Assembly: GCF_001316245.1 (NCBI RefSeq)
Contig: NZ_BBDM01000002.1
Coordinates: forward strand, 230,439-294,438
Direction of reading: 5' to 3'
Origin: Vulcanisaeta sp. JCM 14467
GTDB lineage: Archaea; Thermoproteota; Thermoprotei; Thermoproteales; Thermocladiaceae
Length of the DNA stretch: 64,000 nucleotides
Numbering within the stretch: position 1 is the stretch's first letter; the number at the start of each line of letters is the position of its first letter. Made by a program: the position numbers and the translations under genes. Below the pieces are notes generated by a model. That model had not been told where the DNA came from and made no database searches. It saw only the letters and a program-made list of their open reading frames with translations. Below, piece by piece: positions 10,228 through 20,921 of the stretch.

Positions 10228-11458
10228 ATGATTATGGAACTCGAGAGATGGAGTAAGGTTCACACACTGGTTTTCACGGTGTTCTCGGTAAGCGCCGCGA
10301 TTGAGGCTTACATCTACTCAATAGCCTACATCGCAACCAACTGGTTCTCAGTGCCCAGGTACTTAATAGCCCTATTATCAGTATGGCCACCACTGTGGCT
10401 GCTACTCGGTGGCGCATTAATGGGACCCATCTCGGACGTGGTTGGTAGGAGAAGGAGCCTTTATTTGTCATTGCTAATGTACATAGTCGGCTCCATGGGG
10501 CTAATACTCAGCGCGAATTACGTAATCCTCCTAACCTCAATAGCCGTACTAATGCTCGCTGTCGGTGGTGAGTATAATACGGTCATGATATCGGCCCACG
10601 AGTACTTCCCTAGCAGGTTAGGAGTAGGATTGTTTACTTAGTGCTCAATTTCACGAACCTCGGCGGTGCCATTGCAGCGGCCCTGGCGCTAATTAACGTG
10701 ACATCCATAACCCTCCAGAAGTTGGCCCTTGGGCTGACGATGCTCATAATAGTGCCAATACTCTACCTACTCAGGTCATTAATCCCAGAATCACCGCACT
10801 GGCTCAGGGCCAGGAGGCTCATGAGGGGTGATTCAGGGCTTGATTTAGTGGATAAGGCCAGTGTTGTGAGGTTACCACCACTGCCCGTTAGGGTTGTTAT
10901 TGGTGGCCTAATTGGTTGGTCATACACAGCCGGCTTCACGCTTATTGTGCTGACCTTCGGGCCTTACTACTTCCCAAGCCTAACCAACTGGCTCATACTC
11001 ACCTTCTCGCTGGCCTCATTCGTCTCTGGCATTGCCGTGAGCATGCTCGCCGATTTCCTCAGTAGGAAGTCACTACTACTCGCCTCATCACTTGGTCCCT
11101 AGCTACCTCGGTGCTAATGCCGTCATTAATTAATGAATTGGTAAAGTCCCAATACCTATTCTGGGCGCTCTTCATACTATTCTCAATAATGGTTAACACG
11201 TACTTCCTAACCGAAGACACACTGAAGTCCGAGTACTGGGTCACCAGGCGTAGAGGCTCTTACACCGCGGCCGTCAGAGTCGCGTCGCTCGGCGGTTCTA
11301 TACCCGTGATATTCCTATCATCCTACCTACCAGTGGGTATGTACCTCACGCTAGCCGCAGTGATATTCGGGATTGGCTTCGTAGCATCACTTGCCTGGTA
11401 CGTAATCGGTCCAGAGACTGGTAGGGGCATTGGGATTACTGCGTGGGATTATGAGTAA
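10228..11458 (+). CDS. MFS transporter (frame-broken)
   Basis: Three pieces (breaks near 10640 and 11103) form a protein of about 405 residues with some 10-12 membrane helices. The loop between helices 2 and 3 carries the MFS motif GPISDVVGRRRSLYLS, and a related basic loop ADFLSRKSLLLAS occurs between helices 8 and 9. It probably exchanges a small solute across the membrane; the substrate cannot be told. The stop overlaps the next gene (PfkB kinase) by eight bases, which suggests a joint role, perhaps uptake and phosphorylation of a sugar or nucleoside. Confidence 0.8.
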
Positions 11459-12355
11459 TCATAAGTTCGACCTCATTGTAATCTCGGACTGCGTGCTGGA
11501 TATTTACTACAGGGTCGAGAAATTACCAATAGGCATTGGCGACATTGCCGTATCAAACATAATCGCCACATCACCAGGTGGTGCGTGTGCCACAGCCGTC
11601 GTGGCCCGTAAGCTCGGCCTTAACGTGGCCGTCATTGATAAGGTGGGTGATGATGATTTCTCCGACATTTTGGTTAAGCACCTCAATGATGGTAGTATAT
11701 ACACGGGATTTATGAGGAGGGTTCACGGCACAGTAACGATATCTAACAACATCATCGGTAATAACGGCCATGCCTTCCTGGGCTACTTAGGTGTTGGTAA
11801 AGATTTAACCATCAATGAGGTTAACGAGGAGGTGATTAAAAGGTCGAGGGCCATATACATCGGTGGCTTCTACGCATCCTTCTCGAGAAGTATCATTAAC
11901 ACGTTTACCGAGGTGATTAGGATGGCGCACAAGCACTCAATCCCAGTGTTCCTAGATGTCGGACCTGCCATTGGCAATAATGAATTAATTATAGACCTGA
12001 TTAAACAGTCGAATACGGTATTCATGAATGAGGAGGAGGTGAGGAGACTATTTAATGACATATCGATCCTAACCAAGTTAGCGAGGGACAACAATGTCAA
12101 CGCTGTGGTTAAGCTAGGAGATAGGGGCGCCGTATTGGTGTATAACGGCAACGTAGCCACTGCAAACCATACAACGTGAATAACGTAATCACGACAATAG
12201 GCGCCGGCGACGCATTCAACGCAGCATACATAGCGGGACTCCTACATGGTCTAGACCCACTAAGCTCATGCGACCTCGGTAACAGGATTGCATCCATAAG
12301 GATCCAGTACCTAACGCCAATCGAGTTACCTAACCTTGAGGGATTCATTATGTGA
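11451..12355 (+). CDS. PfkB-family sugar/nucleoside kinase (frame-broken)
   Basis: Begins MSNHKFDLIVISDCVLD with the substrate-loop SPGGACATAVVARKLG near residue 40. The frame breaks at about 12172, and the next frame supplies the ATP/anion-hole signature TTIGAGDAFNAAYIAGLL with the catalytic Asp of GAGDAF. Total about 300 residues, normal for ribokinase relatives. It follows an MFS carrier with overlapping codons. Confidence 0.85.
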
Positions 12356-12538
12356 TAATGCCGTTATTAATTAGTAAAGACTTGATATTAATCATGACTT
12401 ATATCATGTAATACTTCACGCATATAACTGGACTTAGTAATAACTCCTGTAAAGACACAATACCTATGAGGTCATCGTGAGGGTAATATCACACGGCCAA
12501 GGACTTTATGGGTATGAAACACCGAGTGGTGAATCTGT

Positions 12539-12700
12539 ATGGATCTGCATATACTGTTAAGCGACACTTACCCAATATGTAGTGGTAAGCATAAGCTTGT
12601 GCGTGATGAGGAGAATGGTAAGGTCTATATCTATGACCAGGGCGGTAATAGGCTTGGCACGATAAGCCTGAAGAATGTTGGCAAATTGAGGAGGGTTTGA
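12539..12700 (+). CDS. Small protein, 53 residues
   Basis: Reads MDLHILLSDTYPICSGKHKL and ends KNVGKLRRV. A compact beta-rich pattern (GKVYIYDQGGNRLGTISL) suggests a small folded domain. No family is recognised. It is convergent with the DsrE-like gene at 12729. Confidence 0.5.
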   Translation: MDLHILLSDTYPICSGKHKLVRDEENGKVYIYDQGGNRLGTISLKNVGKLRRV

Positions 12701-12728
12701 GTAGTGTTGGGGGTTGATTGTTTCGGTT

Positions 12729-13061
12729 TTAAAATACCAGGACTTGATAACCATTGTTTATGTAGTACGCCACCCTGTCGCCGGCTGGGTTTAGTTTGAG
12801 CCCTATCTTCGTTAGTTGTTGGTCAATGCCCTTGTTCCTGGCGTAGTTAATGCACGCGCTATCAATTGCGCCTGCCTTCAACAACTTCTCGAAGTTCTCC
12901 TTGGCAGGTCCCTCGAGCCTGAGTAATCTTTCCTGGGCTGGCCCCCAGAAGATGACCTTGAAGTCCTCATACCTATTTGTCCCAACTGTGTTTGCCGCCA
13001 TTGTTAATGCCAGGTCCATCTTTATGTCGTCACTCATTATTAAGAAGACTACCTTCGCCAT
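12729..13061 (-). CDS. DsrE-like protein
   Basis: 110 residues with the DsrE-family pattern (KVVFLIMSDDIKMDLALTMAANTV, then a short strand VIFWGPAQERLL). The Cys in AIDSACINYARNKG may be the sulfur-binding residue. It is a separate transcription unit from the 3.8-6.7 kb sulfur cluster. Function is inferred from family only. Confidence 0.7.
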   Translation of the reverse strand: MAKVVFLIMSDDIKMDLALTMAANTVGTNRYEDFKVIFWGPAQERLLRLEGPAKENFEKLLKAGAIDSACINYARNKGIDQQLTKIGLKLNPAGDRVAYYINNGYQVLVF

Positions 13062-13140
13062 CGTCTCCCTTAACGCTCTGCTTGATTTATGTGCATTTCG
13101 CGCCTGCTAATTGCACACTAAATTCTTATTAAACGCGATT

Positions 13141-13151
13141 GGTTTAAAAAG
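13141..13151 (+). promoter_or_regulatory. TATA box for second MFS gene
   Basis: ggtttaaaaag ends 23 bases before ATG 13174. The position implies a leaderless transcript and supports that ATG rather than upstream in-frame starts. Confidence 0.6.
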
Positions 13152-13173
13152 CATTAGGGTAGCCCTAACGTTA

Positions 13174-14443
13174 ATGACCCAGGTGGAGAAAAGTAGGGAT
13201 AGAGTGACAATACTTGGATTAACATCAATTGGTCACTTCATAAATGATGGCAACATGTGGTTAATACCAGGCATAATACTACCGGTACTCAACCAAATGG
13301 GCGTTAACTACGCAATAATAGGCCTACTTTCAGCCTATACGCCGCAATCTCCGCAATAGCAAGCCCACTGGTCCCACTCAGCATTAAGTGGCTTGGCGGG
13401 CACATGAAGGCCATGGCCCTGGGCATGTTCCTATGGGCATTCGCTATTGGGCTTGCCTCAATAGGCTTCCTAATCCATAACCTATACTTGGTCTACGTAG
13501 GCGTGGTGCTAGCTGGAGTCGGGGCAGCTACTATCACCCAATTGGTAGTGCATTATTGTCAGCTACGTATGGTGGGACGGCAGGCTCGGCACTTGGTATT
13601 AATGGAGCCTTTGGAAGTCTCGGCAGGACGCTTTACCCACTTATTGGTTCGGTTCTTGTTTTCGCGGGCACTGTAAGTGCCGTCTTTAACCTATGGATAT
13701 TGGCATTTGTGACGTTTGTCGTGGGCATTGCAGTGTTATTATACGGTATTTACAAATTCGATGTTAAGGCGTATAAGAGGGGTAGTAATAAGGACGACCC
13801 ACCAAATGCGCCGACAACACTTAAGGCTTCAATAATGTTAATAGTATTATTGTTTATAATAACGTTGTTAAGGAATACGGCTGGTCAGGGTATACAGACG
13901 TTCCTGGGCATATACATAAATAGGGTGCTCGGGATTAGGTTAAGTATAACCTACGGCGAGGTACTATCGATACTACTCGCCTCAGCCATAATAGGTCAGC
14001 CAATACTTGGTTGGCTTAGTGATAGGGTTGGTAGGAGGTTCATGGCGTCATTCTCCACGTTCGCCTTCGCCATACTATTCATAGCCTTCATATACACGGG
14101 CAACCTAGTCCTCGCATTCTTCGCCATGCTATTCGTACTCAGTAACTTCCCACTAATCATGGCAGTACTTGGTGACCTATTCCCAAGAGAACAGGTTAGT
14201 TGGGCTACATCGATTGTTTGGAATGGAGCAGTTACCGGAGGTAACGTACTCGGCTCACTACTAACCGGCTTACTGGCCCAGTACTACGTGCCAATCTACG
14301 GCGAGGTTGGTGCCCTGGAGCACGCACTACTGATTGTGTTAATCCTGGCATTCATATCAGGAGCCTGTGGTTGGCGGTGCCCAAGCCGCCAAAGCGTACT
14401 AAGGTACCACTATTTGGATAAGATTGTTAAGCCGATACTTTAA
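13174..14443 (+). CDS. MFS transporter, second (frame-broken)
   Basis: Starts MTQVEKSRDRVTILGLTSI with GHFINDGNMWLIPGIILPVL, then breaks near 13345 and 13560, with clear MFS sequence resuming each time. A central charged loop (YKRGSNKDDPPNAP) divides the two six-helix halves. The second half has GWLSDRVGRRFMASFST, the MFS loop motif. About 420 residues in all. The C-terminal 25 residues may also be out of frame. Substrate unknown. Confidence 0.8.
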
Positions 14444-14485
14444 TAATACTAATAATACTTAAGTTTCAGGGGTCATGATGTACTA

Positions 14486-14677
14486 TTAAAATGCCCTGGC
14501 TATTAGTGGGTCACTCGGTTTATATAGGTCGTTTTCCTTTGTTAGGAATGAAGCATCCACCAGGTTTTGGAGTAATTCCGTCACCTTCTTATCATCGACC
14601 TCATAACCCTCCCTAGCCTCCTCCCTACCCTTCAGGAAATTCTCAAAACTCCTGCCTGGCTTGGAGTCAAATAGCAC
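14486..14677 (-). CDS. Short ORF, possible gene remnant
   Basis: 63 residues from GTG 14677 (LFDSKPGRSFENFLKGREE), with a winged-helix-like tail (VTELLQNLVDASFLTKENDL). It resembles the C-terminal part of an archaeal ATPase or regulator, but no N-terminal part is found upstream. It may be a small regulator or a remnant. Confidence 0.35.
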   Translation of the reverse strand: MLFDSKPGRSFENFLKGREEAREGYEVDDKKVTELLQNLVDASFLTKENDLYKPSDPLIARAF

Positions 14678-14835
14678 TGGCTACCTACCCAGTAACTGTA
14701 CCTAACCAGTCATTAAGTCTTTCAAAAATATCCGTAACAATCAATGGTGAAGTAAGGGTGGGCAGGGCCGAGGTAGTAATTATTCAGGCCCTCATACCGA
14801 TTAAGCATTAAAGGGCTGTTAAGTAATTCTAACCT

Positions 14836-15397
14836 ATGCCGAGCTTCAAATTCCCTAATGGCGTTATTGTGGAGCTTATTAAGGGTGATATAACCGAGGT
14901 TGAGGCTGACGCCATTGTTAATGCTGCTAATTCATACCTTGAGCATGGTGGTGGGGTTGCGGGGGCCATTGTTAGGAGGGGTGGTTGGGTTATTCAGGAG
15001 GAGTCCCGTGAGTGTTAGGAAGTACGGCCCCGTGCCCGTCGGTGGCGTTGCAGTGACCAGTGCAGGTAGGTTGAAGGCGAAGTACGTGATCCATGCAGTA
15101 GGGCCGAGGTGCGGGATCGAGCCAATCGAGAAGCTCGATGACGCAGTAACAAACTCACTCAGGAAGGCTGAGGAACTGAACCTAACCAGCATAGCCTTCC
15201 CGGCAATTAGCACGGGCATCTTTGGGTGCCCCTACGATCAAGCCGCCAGGGTGATGGCTAGGGCTATTAGGAGGGAGGCGCCTGGGCTTAGGAGTGTGAG
15301 GAGGATCATAATTTGTCTTTACGGTGATGAGGCATTCAACGTCTTCAGTAGGGTGTTTGATGAGGAATTGAGGGACTACAGATCAACTAACCCTTAA
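14836..15397 (+). CDS. Macrodomain ADP-ribose-binding protein (frame-broken)
   Basis: Macrodomain (Appr-1-p processing) protein of about 187 residues. The first piece has [20 protein letters not shown] and HGGGVAGAI, the ADP-ribose loop. After a break near 15000 the second piece has the second conserved loop [17 protein letters not shown] and [10 protein letters not shown]. Family members bind or hydrolyse ADP-ribose derivatives. A TATA-like gcattaaag lies about 30 bases upstream. Confidence 0.88.
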
Positions 15398-15540
15398 ATC
15401 AGACCTGGCTTACAATTGATAATTAAATCCCTTAATAATACTTAACGCATATTAATAAGCCCTATTTATTATTAACGGCAGGTAAGCTCAACTTAGTGTT
15501 GGATATTTTGTCGTATTGAAAGAGGTAGCTGAAGGGAAGA

Positions 15541-15831
15541 TTGAAGAGTATCACAACATTGTTTCCAAATAATGCCTTTATTAATATGCTTACTCGGTTC
15601 ATCGTGATGATTAGGGTGTTGGATTATGTGCTGGATTTCGTGTTGGGCTGCCTAATCTTGGTTCTCGAGCTCGCGCCAGTCCTGGTCCCAGTACTCATTG
15701 CCGTGCTCGTGATAGCCTTCGTGACCCATAACCGCGAACTTAGTGCGGCCGCTCTCATAGCCCTGGGTCTCCTCCTCAGTGTTCGTGTAGTGCATAGCCA
15801 TGAAAAACCTGAGGAAGAGTACTCTATTTAA
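15541..15831 (+). CDS. Small membrane protein
   Basis: 96 residues from a TTG start, with two hydrophobic stretches (about 33-60 and 68-82; LELAPVLVPVLIAVLVIAFV). Ends with a charged tail HSHEKPEEEYSI. No family recognised. Confidence 0.5.
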   Translation: MKSITTLFPNNAFINMLTRFIVMIRVLDYVLDFVLGCLILVLELAPVLVPVLIAVLVIAFVTHNRELSAAALIALGLLLSVRVVHSHEKPEEEYSI

Positions 15832-16144
15832 TGCTCTGGTAGTTCAGCTTACTGAGGACTGGCTTAATTTGTTCATTATTAAGCTTCATTAACTTTAAGA
15901 ATCCCTAACCGTCCAACTACTGGTGAATTGCTGTTGGCATGATGGTGGTTACTGTAGCGATTATGTAGATGGGGTAGGTATTGAGCTTAAGTCGTGTTAA
16001 AATTCTCATTAAGTGATAGGTCTTGCTTTTACCCCTATTAATGCCTTAAATGTTAGGTATTCTGGAAATATAATGGTAATGCTCATGATATCCGCACGGA
16101 TAAAGTTACTAATAAAAAGAAGAAGTTATTTTATTCATTCACCA
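15832..16144. other. Intergenic, no gene seen
   Basis: 313 bases of AT-rich sequence between convergent genes. No convincing reading frame, tRNA or strong hairpin was seen. Confidence 0.6.
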
Positions 16145-17005
16145 TCAGGGATTTGGTATTAATAATATTGTCACGTTGCCGACGCTCGTGTTGAGTACTA
16201 CGTATCCGTAGGGTAGTTGGGTAACACTCGCTGGGAATTGGTAATTGACTGTGCAGGTTGTTGAGAATGAGATCTCCTCAGTAGGTAATTCGCTTGTTGG
16301 TGTCATTACGAATACATATGTTGAGTAGGAGGTTTCGTTAATTGTTGGAATAAGCATTCCATAAACAATCGTGGTTGCGTTTATGGTTATTGCTGGGCTT
16401 ATCATGCATGAGGTTAGTAACGTACCATTATAGGAATACACGGCATAGCCATTAATCGCCACGGCACTTGATAGCGGATTCCCGAGGTATAAATTGAACA
16501 GTGAAGACCCTAGATAATAAATTGCATAGCCAAATGGTGAGTTAGTCCAAATAATCCTAACCATGGAAGCATTATAGGCGAAGCCTGGCACCCCTATGTT
16601 AGTTAGATTATTGGTGAATAGCACGAGGAGTGGCGACCACTTTTTCAATGTACTATTTACTGTAGACCCTGTTATTATTCCGGCAGCGAGACCTATCATG
16701 GATGCGTAAAGCGATATTGCTCTTGTTACGTCAGTATAATTCATTTTTAATTGGTTGTATTGCGACTGCAGCGCCGTATAGTTTGACTCTAGTCCGTTAT
16801 ACTGTGATTGTAGTTGGTTGTATTGGCTTTGTAATTGCGTGTACTGCGACTCGAGCATTGTGTAGTTGGCCTTTAGGGCGTTGAGTTGGCCCTGCAGTGC
16901 GGTTGCCTTAGCCGCCTCGTTACTAACCATCATGCCGAGGTAACCACCAACAACCACCAGGACAACCACAAGAACAACCACCACATACAAATACGGATTA
17001 GGCAT
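16145..17005 (-). CDS. Membrane-anchored, Q/Y-rich coiled-coil surface protein
   Basis: 286 residues. One N-terminal membrane anchor (residues 5-28, valine-rich) is followed by a striking repeat of about seven residues (LESQYTQLQSQYNQLQSQY and on) over residues 40-90, a predicted extracellular coiled coil. A Thr/Ser/Asn-rich beta domain follows, with many N-glycosylation sequons (NYT, NLT, NAS, NGT). It looks like an exported cell-surface protein; function unknown. Confidence 0.7.
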   Translation of the reverse strand: MPNPYLYVVVVLVVVLVVVGGYLGMMVSNEAAKATALQGQLNALKANYTMLESQYTQLQSQYNQLQSQYNGLESNYTALQSQYNQLKMNYTDVTRAISLYASMIGLAAGIITGSTVNSTLKKWSPLLVLFTNNLTNIGVPGFAYNASMVRIIWTNSPFGYAIYYLGSSLFNLYLGNPLSSAVAINGYAVYSYNGTLLTSCMISPAITINATTIVYGMLIPTINETSYSTYVFVMTPTSELPTEEISFSTTCTVNYQFPASVTQLPYGYVVLNTSVGNVTILLIPNP

Positions 17006-17282
17006 ATCGTAAATGTATTGAATTGATTTAAAAGTATTACCCGAGGTGATGAGGATTAGGATTGCTCAGTAAGGGTGATTTCATCAGTTGTCAGGCCGGA
17101 AACCTTTACATCACTATGTTATGGCTGGGTAATTTGCTTAAAAATGCTTGTGCTGTGTGGGATCTAGGTGTTGTTTAATTCGTCGTTTTGGCCGTCATAT
17201 TTGTTCTGCATGGTGTTTTGTGGTTGTGGGATGGCTGGGATTAATACTAATTGGATTCATTGGGCATTGCGTCTTTACTGGA
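17006..17282. other. Intergenic, no gene seen
   Basis: 277 bases, GT-rich on the plus strand. No reading frame or clear repeat was seen. Confidence 0.55.
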
Positions 17283-18197
17283 TTATGCGTGGAAGGGAAT
17301 TGCTGGGATTAGTCCTATCATGACTAGGTAAGTGTCTATAATTAGTAGGGATAGCATTAGTGCAGAAACTAGCTTGTCAGTTCGTGTAAATTCTATATCG
17401 TTGATGTATGTTCTGTTTTTGTAGGCCATGAAGGCCCTTGTCTCTGCGGAGATGCTTACGGTTTTTGCTTTCTTGAACTCATAAATGAAGAGTGGGATTA
17501 TTGATTCGAATGCGGCCCTCCACTTTCTAGCTCCCTTCATGTACTGTAACTTTATTATGGTGTCAGCCGTCTCGAAGATCCTGGGGATGGAGACTAGGGC
17601 TACGGTGACTGCGAAGGTGATGGGCATTGGGACTCTCAGTTTATGGAAGGACCTCACGACTTGGGATGGGGTTGTTGTGAGGAGGATTAAGTCAGAATAT
17701 AGGAGCATTCCCCAAACCCTCATACTCACTTGGAGAGAGTAGATTATGGCTTGAAGGGTGAGGTATGGGTCAAAACCCATATAGATGAAGTACGGTGGAA
17801 ACGTCCAGATAACGAGTAGGTGGTTTCCGAAAATCTTCTCTATTAAGGTGGGTGAGACAAAGTAGGAATAGTCTAGGACTGAAGCTATCATTTGTAGGGA
17901 TGTGAAGGTTAATATTAACCTAAGCCTCCTGAGGGTGTAGTAGAAGTAGAGAGAGATTAGGCCGGCGATTAGGCCGACCCACCATATTGATTGTGCACAG
18001 ATTATGGTAATTATGAAGGTTATCAATAGTTTTGTTAATGGGTGAAGTCTATGGTATGGAGTTCTACCCTCAACATATGTTGTTAACTTTTCAAGCCCTC
18101 TAAATCCAATCTTGTAAAGAATATAGAATGGGGAAATGGAGGACCCAATAACTATTAACCAACTTTCCACTTCGTGGAGGATCACTGTGACCACCAT
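17283..18197 (-). CDS. ECF transporter transmembrane component (EcfT/CbiQ family)
   Basis: 304 residues with about six membrane helices. The family features are HRLHPLTKLL near the N-terminus, the first coupling-helix region ARKWRAAFESIIPLF, and SISAETRAFMAY, the conserved A-R-A/G-like motif that contacts the ABC ATPase. It overlaps the ABC gene by 16 bases and ends the operon DUF364, S, ABC, T. Membrane-embedded; works with the S-component to bring in a micronutrient. Confidence 0.85.
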   Translation of the reverse strand: MVVTVILHEVESWLIVIGSSISPFYILYKIGFRGLEKLTTYVEGRTPYHRLHPLTKLLITFIITIICAQSIWWVGLIAGLISLYFYYTLRRLRLILTFTSLQMIASVLDYSYFVSPTLIEKIFGNHLLVIWTFPPYFIYMGFDPYLTLQAIIYSLQVSMRVWGMLLYSDLILLTTTPSQVVRSFHKLRVPMPITFAVTVALVSIPRIFETADTIIKLQYMKGARKWRAAFESIIPLFIYEFKKAKTVSISAETRAFMAYKNRTYINDIEFTRTDKLVSALMLSLLIIDTYLVMIGLIPAIPFHA

Positions 18198-19597
18198 TTA
18201 ATCACGTATTCCGGCGGAATAGGGATAACCCTTCCATTAACCATTTCATAGGCCATGTCGGCATAGTAATATACGAATAATGGGTCGTGAGTGACGACTA
18301 GGAAGCACGCATCTATACTCCTCAATTCCTCACCAAGCATCTTCCTATTGTACCAGTCCTGACCTGTGGTAGGTTCGTCAAGGAGAAAGACTTTAACCCC
18401 GGTGGCTAGTAGAGATGAGATTGCAACCCTTCTCTTCTGTCCAACTGAGAGAAGGAATGGGTCTTGGTCCTCGGGTAGGTTGAACCGTCTCAGTAATTCC
18501 GTGATTACTTTCTCGTTATACTTCTTTCTAGCTTTCGCAGGGTAAGATATCTCCTCCTTAACTGTTCTCTTGGTGAACATCAAATCAACCTCCTGTGGTA
18601 AGTATGCTATGATCTCGCCTCTCCTCTCCACCGGAAGTCTAGAGATATCCTTCCCTTCAACCTTGATACTTCCGTGAAATTTCATGTTTGAGGGCAGAAT
18701 GCCAGCCAATGCCTTGAGGAGTGTGGATTTTCCGCTACCATTATCGCCTATTAGTGCGGTAATTCCCTTCCTTAATTTAATTTCAGTATCTACTATGGTT
18801 TTATCACCACTCGTAACCTTAACCTTCGCCTCAAGTACTACCTCACCATTCCTCCTCTTCTCTGGTGGCGAAGTAAGCTTTAGTGGCTCAAGCCCTAGGT
18901 CCTCGAGCTTGATTTTCCTAATGTCATCTCTCTTAACGTCGTAGATAATCCTTCCATTATCTAATATTATGACCCTATCGACGAAGTTTAGTACTCTATT
19001 TATCTTGTGCTCGGCAATTATCATACTCATCCTGTTCCTTAATCCCCTTAATACTGTAAGGATTTCCCTGGTTCCTCTTAGGTCTATGCTTGATGTTGGT
19101 TCATCGAGGATTAAAGCCCTGGGATTCATTACGAGAATACTTCCCAAAACAACCCTCTGTTTCTCGCCTCCTGATAGTCTTGAGGTTTCCCTATTTAGGA
19201 GATGTGATATTCCGACTATTTGAGATACCTCCTTGATACGGGATAGTATTTCCTCCCTGGGTATGTTCAGGTTCTCGGCACCGAAGGCTAATTCCTCAAT
19301 CACGTAATAATTAAGGATTTGGGAGTCTGGATCCTGTAGAAGGGTTCCCACGTAACTGGCAATTTGCTGTACTGTTGAATTCCTAACATCAATCCCGAAT
19401 ACCCTAACCTCACCCTCCTCCTCAACCTCAATCTCATGAGGTATTATGCCATTGATCGCATTAAGTAAGGTGGACTTCCCAGAGCCAGATCGACCAGTTA
19501 TTAAAACTGATTCACCCTCCCTAACCCTAAGAGAGTCTACCTTTAAGGAAAATGAACTATAGGATATTTTTAACCCATCAATTTCTAGGAAGTTCAT
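18182..19597 (-). CDS. ECF transporter ATPase, two fused ABC domains
   Basis: 471 residues with two complete ABC units. First: Walker A GRSGSGKST (about residue 35), signature LSGGEKQRV, Walker B ALILDEPTSSID. Second: Walker A GDNGSGKST (about 288), signature LSVGQKRRVAIS, Walker B VFLLDEPTTGQD. Fused EcfA-type ATPases energise ECF importers. The second signature is LSVGQ rather than LSGGQ. Coupled to the S-component gene by a four-base overlap. Confidence 0.92.
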   Translation of the reverse strand: MNFLEIDGLKISYSSFSLKVDSLRVREGESVLITGRSGSGKSTLLNAINGIIPHEIEVEEEGEVRVFGIDVRNSTVQQIASYVGTLLQDPDSQILNYYVIEELAFGAENLNIPREEILSRIKEVSQIVGISHLLNRETSRLSGGEKQRVVLGSILVMNPRALILDEPTSSIDLRGTREILTVLRGLRNRMSMIIAEHKINRVLNFVDRVIILDNGRIIYDVKRDDIRKIKLEDLGLEPLKLTSPPEKRRNGEVVLEAKVKVTSGDKTIVDTEIKLRKGITALIGDNGSGKSTLLKALAGILPSNMKFHGSIKVEGKDISRLPVERRGEIIAYLPQEVDLMFTKRTVKEEISYPAKARKKYNEKVITELLRRFNLPEDQDPFLLSVGQKRRVAISSLLATGVKVFLLDEPTTGQDWYNRKMLGEELRSIDACFLVVTHDPLFVYYYADMAYEMVNGRVIPIPPEYVIKWWSQ

Positions 19598-20284
19598 ATT
19601 CCGCCCCTCATCACATTAGCAATTCTATTAGCCACTAATGCCGATATTGCGCCTATCACCGTATCACCAGGAATGTAAGAAATTAGGAGGAACATCACCC
19701 TAGCCTTGTTCGGTGTAAAACCGAAAAGTATAGGGGCTATGAAACCGTAAGTGAAGAATGGATGAACGAAGGACATTACGAAGCCCAACAAAGCCCCTTC
19801 AAAAGCGGCAAAAAAATACCTGGTTCTTCTTCTCGCCTATTCCGAATATTTTACCCTGGGTTAGGAAGATCGCGATGTCAGCCATGAGCCCATAGGTCAG
19901 TACATCCTCAATGAGCCATAGAGGTTCCCCAACAAAGCCGAAATGAACTAAATCGCCGACAATATCGAAAACGCCCATGCTTAACATCCCAGCCCCAACC
20001 TTCCTTATTACACCCACCACGATGAAGAAGACCAGTATCCTAAACCAAACTGGGGGATTAATGAATGGGTAAATTGGGGCAGGCAGATAAATCATATCTC
20101 CAATGACGTGGTCTGCGATGGAAACAATAGCACCGCCTATGGCCGCCATCACATAATCCATTAATCTCATCTTGTTCTTGCTCTTCTTGATTATGATTAC
20201 TGCTATTATAGCTGCAATAATAAAGTAGCCAACTACTATAGGTAATGGGGTTATTCCAGGTTCAAGGGAGAACATCAGATGCAT
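19594..20284 (-). CDS. ECF transporter substrate-binding (S) component (frame-broken)
   Basis: Two pieces of one polytopic membrane protein of about 230 residues. The break is in a run of seven A (19806-19812, plus strand): dropping one base joins GIGEKKN to RYFFAAFEGALLGFVMSF. It has about six membrane helices and the motif HFGFVGEPLWLIEDVLTY, shared with the partial protein at 1-560. The genetic context (ABC and T genes downstream) supports the S role. The substrate is unknown; the DUF364 neighbour hints at a metal. Confidence 0.75.
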
Positions 20285-20840
20285 CTATTCTAATGCGCCA
20301 CTTTAAAAAAATACCTATCGCAATTTCCTCCAGTACTTCCCTCCTCATATAATCGGAGAAGGGGTATAAAATGCCATTCTTAATAGCCCTAACCAGCTTC
20401 TTCTCATCCTTAACCCTAACACCGCCAATGACGTCTATACCATAGTCAAGGAGAACATCAGACGTCGGAGAGGATGGACCAACTAAGTAAACCTTGGCGG
20501 AGACCGATTTGCTAAGTTGTAATAATCTTTCAATACTCTTATTTATTATGGTTGTGGCAGTGAGGGTTACAATGTCACTCTTTGGAATAACCTCTTCAGC
20601 TGCAAAGGTAAATAACACATTTTTACTCGTATCAAGCAGATTTTGATTTAATTCAAGAATATAAAACCTCCTAGCCCTCTTCCTAAATTTATCGGCAAAC
20701 CCCGGGAAGTAACCAACCATGGTTACAGTCTTACCCTCACTCTCCTCGAGCGCTAAATCAAGAGCGTTAGCCACCCTATAGTTCCTGGGTTGAGGATACA
20801 TTAAAAGGCTGAGTTTATTTAATGGAAATGGTTCGTGCAT
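20262..20840 (-). CDS. DUF364-type putative metal-chelation protein
   Basis: 192 residues resembling the Rossmann-like C-terminal part of DUF364 (putative heavy-metal chelation) proteins: KTVTMVGYFPGF, then ARRFYILELN, SDIVTLTATTIINKSIERLL, and VYLVGPSSPTSDVLLDYG. The usual N-terminal enolase-like part seems short or missing and could be hidden by a frame break upstream of 20840. It overlaps the S-component by 23 bases and opens the ECF operon, which suggests handling of a metal or metal cofactor. Confidence 0.65.
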   Translation of the reverse strand: MHEPFPLNKLSLLMYPQPRNYRVANALDLALEESEGKTVTMVGYFPGFADKFRKRARRFYILELNQNLLDTSKNVLFTFAAEEVIPKSDIVTLTATTIINKSIERLLQLSKSVSAKVYLVGPSSPTSDVLLDYGIDVIGGVRVKDEKKLVRAIKNGILYPFSDYMRREVLEEIAIGIFLKWRIRIDASDVLP

Positions 20841-20921
20841 ACGGTTTCGTGATTAGAGTCGTCAACTTCGTGGTATCCTTGACGCACGTACTTACTCTAA
20901 CCAGCGAGCTTATTTGTCTTG

